Shown here in pieces: positions 23,283 through 31,460 of a stretch of DNA of 64,000 bases. Origin of the DNA: Metapseudomonas sp043392685 (GTDB taxonomy: Bacteria; Pseudomonadota; Gammaproteobacteria; Pseudomonadales; Pseudomonadaceae); the NCBI GenBank assembly GCA_043392685.1, contig JBHZGM010000016.1; one strand, written 5' to 3'. A model generated the notes under the pieces. It was not told the DNA's origin, did not search any database, and was given only the letters and a program-made list of their open reading frames with translations. The position numbers were made by a program, and so were the translations under genes. The stretch's first letter is position 1, and each line of letters starts with the position of its first letter.

Positions 23283-25532
23283 CTACAGCAAATCGATGGC
23301 CCACCAGGAAGGCAGGAGCCGCTGCACTTCCGGCCGTGCGAAGCGGTCGTCGACCAGGTGCACCACACCCCGGTCCTCGGTGGTGCGGATGACCCGGCCG
23401 GCGGCTTGCACCACCTTCTGTATCCCGGGATAGAGGTAGGTGTAGTCGTAGCCGGCGCCGAACAGCGCGCCCATGCGCACCTTCAACTGCTCGTTCACGG
23501 CATTCAGCTGCGGCAGGCCAAGGGTGGCGACGAAGGCGCCGATAAGCCGCTCCCCGGGCAGGTCGATGCCTTCGCCAAAGGCGCCACCGAGCACGGCGAA
23601 ACCGATTCCCCGGCCGCCGTCCTCGAAGCGCTGGATGAAGGCCTGGCGCTCGGCTTCGTCCATCTGCCGTCCCTGTAGCCAGATGGGCACCTGCGGATGC
23701 TCGCGGGCGAAGCGCTCCGCGGCCTGCTGCAGGTAGTCGTAGCTACTGAAGAAGGCCAGGTAGTTGCCGGGGCGTTCCGCAAATTGCCGGGCCATCAATT
23801 CGGCGATAGGGCCGAGCGAGGCGCCGCGATGCTGGTAGCGCGTGGAAACGTTGGCGGCGACCCGTACCTGAAGCTGATCGGCGCGAAAGGGCGAGTCCAC
23901 TTCCAGCCAGGGCGTGTTGTGTGCCAGGCCCAGCAGGTCGCTGTAGTAATGGCTCGGATTGAGGGTGGCGGAGAACAGCACCGTGGAGCGGCTGGCGGCA
24001 AAGCGCGGGGCGAGGAAGGGGGCTGGCACCAGGTTGCGCAGGCACAGGCGCGACAGGCTGCCGCCCGCCTTGCCGGGGCGTTTGCTGATGTCGAACAGCG
24101 AATGGCTGTCGAACTGCTCGGCCATGCGGCCGAACTGCATGGCTTCGAAGTAGAAGTCCTGAAGTCGGGCGTCCGTGGCGGTGGGGTTGTCGGTGAGGTA
24201 GTCGGTGATGGCCACGACCGCCCCCTGCAGAGCGTTCAACAGCTTCTGTGGCGGGGCGTCACAGGCGCGGTAGTCCTCGACCTGCTGCTTGTTCAGCTCG
24301 CCCCAGGCACGATTGACCCGCTCCAGGGGCTTCTTCAGCACCGTTGGCACAGCCTTGCGCAGGGCCTTGAGGCTGAGCTGGTCGAGTTCGGCCGAGTACA
24401 TCCGGCGGGCTCGTTCCACCAGGTTGTGGGCTTCGTCCACCAGCACCGCCACGCGCCACTGGTTGGCGTTGGCCAGGCTGTGGAGCAGGGCGCTGGAGTC
24501 GAAGTAGTAGTTGTAGTCGCCCACCACCACGTCACTCCAGCGAGCCATTTCCTGGGCCAGGTAATACGGGCAGACCTGATGGGCGAGGGCCACGGCGCGA
24601 ATGGCTTCGCGATCCAGCCAGCGGCGTTCCGCTGCTTCCCAGCGGGCGGCCGGCAGGCGTTCGTAGAAGCCCCGGGCCAGCGGGCAGGACTCGCCGTGGC
24701 AGGCGTTTTCCGGGTGCTCGCAGGCCTTGTCGCGGGCCACCAGTTCGAGCACGCGCAGCGGCTCTGCCCGGGTCTGCGCCAGCGCATCCAGGGCCAGTTG
24801 CCGACCGGGTGTTTTCGCGGCGAGGAAGAAGACCTTATCCAGCCCCTGGCGCGGCACGGCCTTGAGCAGCGGGAACAGTGTGCCCAGGGTTTTGCCGATG
24901 CCGGTGGGCGCCTGGGCCATCAGGCAGCAGCCGGTGCTGACGGCCTTGTACACCGCTTCGGCGAGCTGGCGTTGGCCCTGGCGGAATTCTGCGTGGGGGA
25001 AACCAAGGGCTTCGAGGGCGGTGTTGCGCGCACTGGCGTGGGCGAGTTCCTGTTCGGCCCAGGCGATGAAGCGCGTGCACTGTTCTTCGAAGAAGCGGCG
25101 CAAGTCTTCTGCGCGATGACGCTCGATGAGCAGGGTTTCTTTCTGACTGCCGATGTCGAGATACACCAGCGCCAGTTCGATTTCCGTCAGCTCCTCCTGC
25201 TGACAGAGCAGCCAGCCATAGACCTTCACCTGGGCCCAGTGCAATTGCCGGTGATTGTCCGGCATGCGCTGGAGGTCGCCACGGTAGGTCTTCACCTCTT
25301 CCAGGCGGTTTTGCGCCGGGTCGTAGCCGTCGGCGCGGCCGCGTACCCGCAACGGCCCGTACTCGCCGCTCAGGACCACTTCCGTCTGGTAGCCCTCGCC
25401 GCGGCGGGCGGCGACCAGGGCGTGGCCGGCGATGCCTTCCTGGGCGGTGGGCGCCGGGGTGAAGCGCAGATCGAGGTCGCCACACTTGGCGGTGAACTCG
25501 CAGAGCGCACGCACGGCGACGCTGTAGCCCAT
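23283..25532 (-). CDS. SOS-regulated XPD/DinG-type helicase with N-terminal RecB/Cas4-like nuclease domain
   Basis: 749 residues. Residues about 45-115 carry a PD-(D/E)XK core: GRADGYD, EEVKTYRG, and Q-x3-Y in HWAQVKVYGWLL. From about 180 it is a superfamily 2 helicase: APTGIGKT (Walker A), DEAHN (Walker B) and SATLNPSHYYSD. A cluster of four cysteines between the first motifs (CEHPENACHGESC and HQVC) would hold the [4Fe-4S] cluster of the XPD/DinG group. The C-terminal LGGAFGEGIDLPGE and VIRTTEDRG belong to helicase motifs V-VI. It starts one base after the VRR-NUC gene stop, so both share the LexA box at 27189-27204. Probably unwinds damaged DNA. Confidence 0.88.
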   Translation of the reverse strand: MGYSVAVRALCEFTAKCGDLDLRFTPAPTAQEGIAGHALVAARRGEGYQTEVVLSGEYGPLRVRGRADGYDPAQNRLEEVKTYRGDLQRMPDNHRQLHWAQVKVYGWLLCQQEELTEIELALVYLDIGSQKETLLIERHRAEDLRRFFEEQCTRFIAWAEQELAHASARNTALEALGFPHAEFRQGQRQLAEAVYKAVSTGCCLMAQAPTGIGKTLGTLFPLLKAVPRQGLDKVFFLAAKTPGRQLALDALAQTRAEPLRVLELVARDKACEHPENACHGESCPLARGFYERLPAARWEAAERRWLDREAIRAVALAHQVCPYYLAQEMARWSDVVVGDYNYYFDSSALLHSLANANQWRVAVLVDEAHNLVERARRMYSAELDQLSLKALRKAVPTVLKKPLERVNRAWGELNKQQVEDYRACDAPPQKLLNALQGAVVAITDYLTDNPTATDARLQDFYFEAMQFGRMAEQFDSHSLFDISKRPGKAGGSLSRLCLRNLVPAPFLAPRFAASRSTVLFSATLNPSHYYSDLLGLAHNTPWLEVDSPFRADQLQVRVAANVSTRYQHRGASLGPIAELMARQFAERPGNYLAFFSSYDYLQQAAERFAREHPQVPIWLQGRQMDEAERQAFIQRFEDGGRGIGFAVLGGAFGEGIDLPGERLIGAFVATLGLPQLNAVNEQLKVRMGALFGAGYDYTYLYPGIQKVVQAAGRVIRTTEDRGVVHLVDDRFARPEVQRLLPSWWAIDLL

Positions 25533-25533
25533 G

Positions 25534-27165
25534 TCAGGCGTCCGCCCACTGCACGTAGCAGACTTCCACGGGAATCCCGTGCCGGGCGCAGAACTCCAGC
25601 CAGCGCAACTGGTTGTCCTGCAGACGGTCGCCGGGGCCCTTCACTTCGATCAGGCGATAACGCCGTTCTTGCGGCCAGAACTGGATCAGGTCCGGCAGGC
25701 CGGCGCGATTGGCCTTGATGTCCGCGAGGATGCGCTGGAAGCAGGCTTTCAACTGCGCTGCCGGCAGGCAGGTCAGGGCACGTTCGAGCAGGGTTTCGTC
25801 CAGGTTGCCCCAATAGACGAAGGGCGATAGCAGTCCCTGCTTGGTGGCGTAGGTGCGGCGGATGCTGGCCTGGTAGGCGTCACTGTCCAGTTGCGCCAGA
25901 CAGGCGTCGAACAGTTCGGCGCGGCGGGCATGGAAGTCGGGGCTGAGCAGGTCTGCCGGGCCATTGTGGAACGGGTGGAAGAAGGCACCGGGGAGCGCAG
26001 CGAAAATGGCGTCCCAGCAGAGCAGGCCGAACAGCGAATTGAGCAGGGTGTTCTCCACGTAGTGCACGGGCGCGCCGTCTTCGTGGAAATGCAGCAGCAC
26101 GGCGTGCTCCACCGAGAGTGGTTCGGGCGGCTGCGGCAAGACCAGGTCGATGCGCTGTACCGGGGCCTTGCCGGCAGGCGGCTCCTTGGGCAGGCCCAGC
26201 TTGCGTCGCAGGCGCGGCAGGATACGGCCGAGGTGCTGCTCTTCCTCTTCGCTTTCGGGCTCTGCGCAGGCGCGTTGCGCCAGCTCGAAGGCCTCAGCGT
26301 GGGCGTCCAGTCGCTCCAGTACGCGGATGCGCCGTACCCGCGCGCCCGGGTAATCGCACAGGCGGTACAGACCCAGGGCAGCTTCCAGCAGATCGCCGCG
26401 TTCGCAGTGCTGGCCGACCTGGAACAGCAACTTGCGCCGACGTGCATCCAGCCAGGGATTCGAGTGGGGCTCCAGCGGCAGTTCGGGGAGCAGCCGGTCC
26501 AGCGCTTCGCCGGCATCGAAGCGCTCCCGCCAGCGGTGCAGGTGCAGGTAGTAGTTGAGGTCGGCGCGCTCGCGGAAGCCTCGTGCCGAAGCGTCGATCT
26601 GCACTTTTTCGTACTGGTAGATGCCGAGGTCGGCGAGGACGAATTCGGACCAGTCCTGGTAGAGATTGCCGAAGAACATCAGGCGCAAGCGGTCGCAGAC
26701 ATCCATCAGGCCGAGCGCGTACACGCAGTCGCTGCTGGCCGGGTACCAGGCAGCGAAGTTACGGGGTTCGCCGTGTTCGCTCATCAGGGCTTCCAGCCGC
26801 TCCGCCTTGCGTCCCGCTGCCTTGCCGAAGCAGGCATCCACTTCGCCAAGGGTGAGCAGGCCGAAGAGCTGGGGCAGTTCGAGTTCCGGCGTGTCATCCA
26901 CCCAGCCCAGGGCCACCAGAGGTTCTGCCGCAGCAGGGGTATCGCCTATTTCCGCGTAGTTCAGCTTGCTGGCGCGAAATAGCGTGCCCTTGCGCATCAC
27001 CATGCGCACCAGCAGTGCCTGGGAGGCGCGGGGCAGGGCGCGGAAGTCCTGGATGAACGCCTGCTCCTCGGCATCCAGCAGGTCGCTGTAGCGTTCGTGA
27101 ATCCAGTCCAGCAGGGTGTGGAAGTTGTTCAGGTAATAGAAGGGGTCTTCGAGGGCTGCGGGCAT
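25534..27165 (-). CDS. VRR-NUC (FAN1-like) nuclease
   Basis: The 543-residue protein has a C-terminal VRR-NUC nuclease domain (about 440-540): GLPDLIQFWP and LIEVKGPGDRLQDNQLRWL supply the catalytic D, E-x-K and Q of FAN1-type enzymes. The middle is alpha-helical and TPR-like, and the N-terminus resembles the FAN1 SAP-like region. FAN1 trims 5' flaps at interstrand crosslinks. A LexA box ends 24 bp upstream of ATG 27165 and the helicase follows after one base, so both are an SOS operon. The genes equivalent to this pair are LexA targets in P. aeruginosa, as I recall (PA1044-PA1045). Confidence 0.88.
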   Translation of the reverse strand: MPAALEDPFYYLNNFHTLLDWIHERYSDLLDAEEQAFIQDFRALPRASQALLVRMVMRKGTLFRASKLNYAEIGDTPAAAEPLVALGWVDDTPELELPQLFGLLTLGEVDACFGKAAGRKAERLEALMSEHGEPRNFAAWYPASSDCVYALGLMDVCDRLRLMFFGNLYQDWSEFVLADLGIYQYEKVQIDASARGFRERADLNYYLHLHRWRERFDAGEALDRLLPELPLEPHSNPWLDARRRKLLFQVGQHCERGDLLEAALGLYRLCDYPGARVRRIRVLERLDAHAEAFELAQRACAEPESEEEEQHLGRILPRLRRKLGLPKEPPAGKAPVQRIDLVLPQPPEPLSVEHAVLLHFHEDGAPVHYVENTLLNSLFGLLCWDAIFAALPGAFFHPFHNGPADLLSPDFHARRAELFDACLAQLDSDAYQASIRRTYATKQGLLSPFVYWGNLDETLLERALTCLPAAQLKACFQRILADIKANRAGLPDLIQFWPQERRYRLIEVKGPGDRLQDNQLRWLEFCARHGIPVEVCYVQWADA

Positions 27166-27188
27166 GGGGCGGGCGGATTGGGCTTTTA

Positions 27189-27204
27189 CTGTGGATTTAT
27201 ACAG
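27189..27204 (-). promoter_or_regulatory. LexA box of the nuclease-helicase operon
   Basis: CTGTGGATTTATACAG has both conserved half-sites, CTG and CAG, with ten bases between them. It lies 24 bp before the VRR-NUC start. The rest of the gap to 27509 is AT-rich near the flavin monooxygenase and probably holds its promoter; I could not place one with confidence. Confidence 0.85.
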
Positions 27205-27509
27205 ATATCAGGCGCGGCCGGGCAGCGGCAAATGGATTTCGATCAATGGGCCAGGCGGGCGCAACCGGTCGAACCCGCCCGTTCCAAGGGTTTCGGGCCA
27301 TCAAATATGTCGTGCCTGACGCTAAAAAACCTATATCCGAAGCCTTGTGCCGCGTGGGCCGTGGCGTTTTCCGCGCGTGCAGCTTTTTCCTAGCCAGCGA
27401 CTACAAAAATCATAATTTCGCGAATCCCTGCCTCTGAACAGAATGCGGCCAACCCCAACAGTTATCTGCATCAGCAGAACAACAAGGATCCGAGTCAGAG
27501 GAGGCAACC

Positions 27510-28829
27510 ATGACCGACCTGAACCAAGCCGCCTTTCAAAAGCACACGGGCGTGATGATTGATCAAATGGAAATCGACACGCTTGTTGTCGGTGCCGGCC
27601 AGGCAGGCGTGGCCATGAGTGAGCACCTGAGCAAGCTCGGCGTGCCCCACCTGGTTCTCGAGCGCAACCGCATTGCCGAAGCCTGGCGCACCGGGCGTTG
27701 GGATTCGCTGGTCGCCAATGGCCCGGCCTGGCATGACCGCTTCCCGGGCCTTGAATTCGAAGGCCTGGACCCCGACGCCTTTGCTCCGAAGGATCAGGTT
27801 GCTGCGTACTTCGAGGCCTATGCCAAGAAGTTCGACGCCCCCATCCGTACCGGGGTGGAGGTGAAGCGGGTAGTGCGCAATACCGACCGTCCGGGCTTCA
27901 CCATCGAAACCTCCGAAGGCGTGATCCAGGCCCGCCGCGTGGTATCTGCCACCGGCCCCTTCCAGCGTCCGGTGATTCCACCGATCGCCCCCAAGGATGA
28001 TCGGCTCCTGCAGATCCACTCCGCCCAATACCGCAACCCGGAGCAGATGCCCGAGGGTGCTGTCCTGGTGGTGGGCGCGGGTTCGTCGGGGGTGCAGATC
28101 GCCGATGAACTGATGCGCGCCGGTCGCAAGGTTTACCTGTCGGTCGGGCCGCATGATCGTCCTCCGCGTGCCTATCGCAACCGTGATTTCTGCTGGTGGC
28201 TGGGCGTTCTCGGCGAGTGGGATGCCGAGGCCGCCAAGCCGGGCAAGGAGCACGTCACCATCGCGGTGAGCGGTGCCCGCGGCGGCAAGACAGTCGACTT
28301 CCGCGAGCTGGCCCAGCAGGGCATGACGCTGGTCGGCCTGACGAAGTCCTTCAACGACGGTGTGGTGACCTTCCAGGCCGATCTGGCGGAGAACCTCGCT
28401 CGTGGCGATGAGAACTACCTGTCGCTGCTCGATGCCGCGGATGCCTACATCGCCCGCAATGGTCTCGACCTGCCGGAAGAACCCGAAGCGCGCAGGACCT
28501 TCCCGGAACCGGATTGCGTGATCAATCCGATTCTCGAACTCGACCTCGCCGAGGCTGGCGTCACTTCGATCATCTGGGCCACCGGCTACTCCGTGGATTT
28601 CAGCTGGCTGCAGGTCAATGCCTTCGACGCGAACGGCAAGCCGAAGCATCAGCGCGGCGTGTCCAGCGAACCCGGCGTGTATTTCCTCGGATTGCCCTGG
28701 CTGTCGCGTCGCGGCTCCACCTTCATCTGGGGCGTCTGGCACGACGCCAAGCACATCGCCGACCACATCGCCACGCAGCGCAAGTACCTCGCCTACCGCG
28801 ACGCTGCGCAGCGCCGGGCCGAGGACTGA
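27510..28829 (+). CDS. Flavin-dependent monooxygenase, first gene of Rid-DUF1028-M20 operon
   Basis: 439 residues. It has an FAD Rossmann site (VVGAGQAG near 30), a second nucleotide site (VVGAGSSG near 191, NADPH) and the typical class B motif region WHDRFPG. The C-terminus LPWLSRRGSTFIWGVWHDAK and the ATG-type IIWATGYSVDF fit CzcO/FMO-like N- or S-oxygenases. A strong GAGGAGG Shine-Dalgarno precedes ATG 27510. It leads an operon with a Rid protein, a DUF1028 hydrolase and an M20 deacylase. The order suggests oxidation of an N-substituted substrate followed by imine/enamine handling and amide cleavage. Substrate unknown. Confidence 0.8.
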   Translation: MTDLNQAAFQKHTGVMIDQMEIDTLVVGAGQAGVAMSEHLSKLGVPHLVLERNRIAEAWRTGRWDSLVANGPAWHDRFPGLEFEGLDPDAFAPKDQVAAYFEAYAKKFDAPIRTGVEVKRVVRNTDRPGFTIETSEGVIQARRVVSATGPFQRPVIPPIAPKDDRLLQIHSAQYRNPEQMPEGAVLVVGAGSSGVQIADELMRAGRKVYLSVGPHDRPPRAYRNRDFCWWLGVLGEWDAEAAKPGKEHVTIAVSGARGGKTVDFRELAQQGMTLVGLTKSFNDGVVTFQADLAENLARGDENYLSLLDAADAYIARNGLDLPEEPEARRTFPEPDCVINPILELDLAEAGVTSIIWATGYSVDFSWLQVNAFDANGKPKHQRGVSSEPGVYFLGLPWLSRRGSTFIWGVWHDAKHIADHIATQRKYLAYRDAAQRRAED

Positions 28830-28894
28830 TCGGAAGATCAGTCCCGTTCCCCCTGATTCGCCCGTTCAACCTTCTGTTTACAGGAAGCCAGTAG

Positions 28895-29326
28895 ATGCCT
28901 ACCCATACCCGCATCCGCATGTTCAACACCAAAGACACCTACCCGAACCAGACCCTGAACAATGACCTGTGCCAGGCCGTGCGCGCCGGCAACACCGTCT
29001 ACGTTCGCGGCCAGGTCGGCACCGACTTCGAGGGGCGCCTGGTGGGCCTTGGCGATCCGCGTGCCCAGGCCGAGCAGGCGATGAAGAACGTCAAGCAGCT
29101 GCTGGAAGAGGCCGGCAGTGACCTGTCCCACATCGTCAAGACCACCACTTACCTGATCGACCCGCGCTACCGCGAGCCCGTCTACCAGGAAGTCGGCAAA
29201 TGGCTGAAGGGCGTATTCCCCATCTCCACCGGGCTGGTGGTGTCGGCCCTGGGCCAGCCCCAGTGGCTGATGGAAATCGACGTCATCGCGGTGATCCCGG
29301 ACGACTGGCAGCCGGCGCAGGCATAA
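28895..29326 (+). CDS. Rid (YjgF/YER057c/UK114) family protein lacking the deaminase arginine
   Basis: 143 residues of the Rid fold. Classical RidA enzymes use an arginine in a V-A-R-L segment to hydrolyse reactive enamines and imines. Here that segment reads VVSAL (about 115-119), so the arginine is alanine. The following EIDVIAV is the usual last strand. This places it in a Rid subfamily without the arginine, whose reactions are less well known. Shine-Dalgarno AGGAAG near 28882. It sits between an FMO and a DUF1028 hydrolase; the next start is 11 bp after its stop. Confidence 0.8.
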   Translation: MPTHTRIRMFNTKDTYPNQTLNNDLCQAVRAGNTVYVRGQVGTDFEGRLVGLGDPRAQAEQAMKNVKQLLEEAGSDLSHIVKTTTYLIDPRYREPVYQEVGKWLKGVFPISTGLVVSALGQPQWLMEIDVIAVIPDDWQPAQA

Positions 29327-29337
29327 GGAGCAGGACC

Positions 29338-30015
29338 ATGACGTTCTCCATCATCGGCCGCTGCCCTGAAACCGGGCAGCTCGGCATCGCCATCAGTTCT
29401 TCCAGCATCGCCGTTGGCGCCCGTTGCCCCTGGGTACGTGCCGGAGTCGGCGCGGTCGCGACCCAGAACGTCACCCTGCCGGCCCTGGGGCCGCAGATCC
29501 TCGACCTGCTCGACTCGCAGCATCTGGAACCGGCGGCTGCCCTCGATCGGGCACTGAGCACCAACGGCTGGAGCCAATACCGGCAGGTGAGCGTGATCGA
29601 CGCCCAGGGCCGTACCGCGCTGTTCAGCGGCAGCGAGGCACTGGGGGTGCACAATGCGGTGGCGGGCGAGCAGTGCGTTGCCGCCGGGAACCTGCTGTCC
29701 AGCACCCGGGTGATCGAGGCCATGGTGCAGGCCTTTGAAGAAACGCCGGGTGTACTGGCCGACCGCCTGCTGGCGGCCATGCATGCCGCGATGGCCGCCG
29801 GTGGTGAAGCCGGTCCGGTGCATTCGGCGGCGTTGAAGGTGGTAGGGGACTTCACCTGGCCGATCATCGACCTGCGCGTGGACTGGGCGGATGAGGAACC
29901 CATCGGGCAGCTGGATGCCCTCTGGCAGGCCTATCGGCCGCAGATGCAGGACTACCTGACCCGGGCGCTGAACCCGACCGCCGCGCCCAGTTACGGGGTG
30001 CCGGGCGATGAGTGA
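29338..30015 (+). CDS. DUF1028 protein, Ntn-hydrolase-like
   Basis: 225 residues with the DUF1028 hallmark N-terminus: MTFSIIGRCPETGQLGIAIS then ARCPWVRAGVGAVATQNVT. Members are thought to have an Ntn-hydrolase fold and are often found with Rid and FMO genes; activity is not established. A C-terminal tail of about 60 residues may form a peptidoglycan-binding-like extension in some members, not seen here. ATG 29338 has AAGGAG. It overlaps the M20 gene by eight bases, so translation is coupled. Confidence 0.85.
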   Translation: MTFSIIGRCPETGQLGIAISSSSIAVGARCPWVRAGVGAVATQNVTLPALGPQILDLLDSQHLEPAAALDRALSTNGWSQYRQVSVIDAQGRTALFSGSEALGVHNAVAGEQCVAAGNLLSSTRVIEAMVQAFEETPGVLADRLLAAMHAAMAAGGEAGPVHSAALKVVGDFTWPIIDLRVDWADEEPIGQLDALWQAYRPQMQDYLTRALNPTAAPSYGVPGDE

Positions 30016-31174
30016 GTTGTCCAGCCGCGAGCTGCTCGAGCGGCTGATCGGCTTTGCCACGGTGAGCCGTGACTCCAACCTCGAGCTCATCGCGTTCATC
30101 CGGGACTACCTGGCCGGGCTTGGGGTGGAGTGCGAGCTCTTTCATAACCAGGAACGCACCAAGGCCAATCTGTTCGCCACCATCGGTCCGCGTGACCGGG
30201 GTGGCGTCGTGCTGTCCGGCCATACGGATGTGGTGCCGGTGGATGGGCAGCCCTGGTCGGTGGAGCCCTTCCGGCTGACGGAGAGGGAAGGGCGGCTGTA
30301 CGGGCGCGGTACGGCGGATATGAAGGGCTTTATCGCATCGGTCCTGGCCGCGGTGCCGGTCTTTCTGGAGAGACCGTTGACGCTTCCGGTTCATCTGGCT
30401 TTCTCCTATGACGAGGAGGTGGGCTGCCTCGGTGTGCGGCCCATGCTGGCGGAATTGGAGCGACGGCCCCACAAGCCGCGACTGTGCCTGATCGGCGAGC
30501 CTACCGAGCTGAAACCGGTGCTCGGCCACAAGGGCAAGCTGGCGATGCGCTGCCAGGTCCGGGGTGCCGCCTGCCATTCCGCCTATGCGCCCTATGGTGT
30601 CAATGCCATCGAGTACGCCGCGCGGCTGATCGGCAAGCTGGGGGATATCGGTGCGGAACTGGCGCGGCCCGAGCGTCATGACGAGCGATTCGACCCGCCG
30701 TTCTCGACGGTCCAGACCGGGACCATCAAGGGCGGGCGTGCCCTGAACATCGTGCCGGCGGAGTGCGAGTTCGATTTCGAGGTGCGTGCGCTGCCAGACT
30801 TCGATGCCCGGCAGGTTGTCGATGAACTGCAAGCCTACGCGGAGACCGAACTGGCGCCGCGGATGCGCGCGGTGCAGCCGGAAACGGGGATTAGCCTGAA
30901 ACCGTTGAGCGCCTATCCGGGGCTGGCCACTTCGCCGGACAGCGAGGCGGCGCGGCTGCTGGCGCTGCTCAGCGGCTCGACAGAGTTCGGCACCGTGGCC
31001 TTCGGTACCGAGGGTGGCTTGTTCGAACAAGCGGGTATTCCCACTGTCATATGCGGTCCGGGCAGCATGGATCAGGGACACAAGCCGGACGAATTCATCA
31101 GCTGCGAACAACTGGCCGACTGCGATGCGATGTTGCGCCGTTTGGCGCTTCATCTGCAGGGCGAAGGCGGTTAA
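30008..31174 (+). CDS. M20 peptidase, acetylornithine deacetylase (ArgE)-like
   Basis: 388 residues. Metal ligands and catalytic residues of the M20 family are clear: SGHTDVVPVDG (His, Asp), GRGTADMKGF (bridging Asp), SYDEEVGCLG (catalytic Glu pair), GEPTELKPV, and a C-terminal GSMDQGHKPDEF (His). The lid domain runs about 180-295. ArgE-like members cleave N-acyl groups from amino acids. It is last in the four-gene operon, and acyl release from the product of the upstream enzymes is a natural inference. It is not in an arginine-biosynthesis setting. Confidence 0.88.
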   Translation: MSELSSRELLERLIGFATVSRDSNLELIAFIRDYLAGLGVECELFHNQERTKANLFATIGPRDRGGVVLSGHTDVVPVDGQPWSVEPFRLTEREGRLYGRGTADMKGFIASVLAAVPVFLERPLTLPVHLAFSYDEEVGCLGVRPMLAELERRPHKPRLCLIGEPTELKPVLGHKGKLAMRCQVRGAACHSAYAPYGVNAIEYAARLIGKLGDIGAELARPERHDERFDPPFSTVQTGTIKGGRALNIVPAECEFDFEVRALPDFDARQVVDELQAYAETELAPRMRAVQPETGISLKPLSAYPGLATSPDSEAARLLALLSGSTEFGTVAFGTEGGLFEQAGIPTVICGPGSMDQGHKPDEFISCEQLADCDAMLRRLALHLQGEGG

Positions 31175-31216
31175 GCGTAGACTGCCGACCATTCTGGAGC
31201 GGGGCTGGATGCGCGA

Positions 31217-31245
31217 TTGACGGGCGTCTACCCCGTTGCTACCAT
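31217..31245 (+). promoter_or_regulatory. Sigma-70 promoter of rpsA
   Basis: TTGACG (31217-31222) and TACCAT (31240-31245) are spaced exactly 17 bp. A start near 31252 leaves about 210 nt of leader before rpsA. No gene is in 31175-31460. In P. aeruginosa and E. coli the gene before rpsA is cmk; here it is the M20 gene. Confidence 0.65.
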
Positions 31246-31460
31246 TCCAGCCCTTATATTGGCTCGATCCCTCCGTCCGGAGGTTGAAAACGCCAATGTC
31301 AACACCGAGATTCGCGTCACTTTTCGCATTTGTGGGATGCGGCGCAACCGGGGTGGCGCAGGATACCAGCTTCGATCCTCGTCGCTTCTATTGATGACTT
31401 GACCGCATTGGCTGGAGTGCGGAATAGGGCCTTTCCTGGCCTTTGACTACAGGTATGAAC

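Noticed and set aside
27340..27365. Possible sigma-54 site before the flavin monooxygenase
   Set aside because: Only GG and GC fit; the TTGC part is absent.
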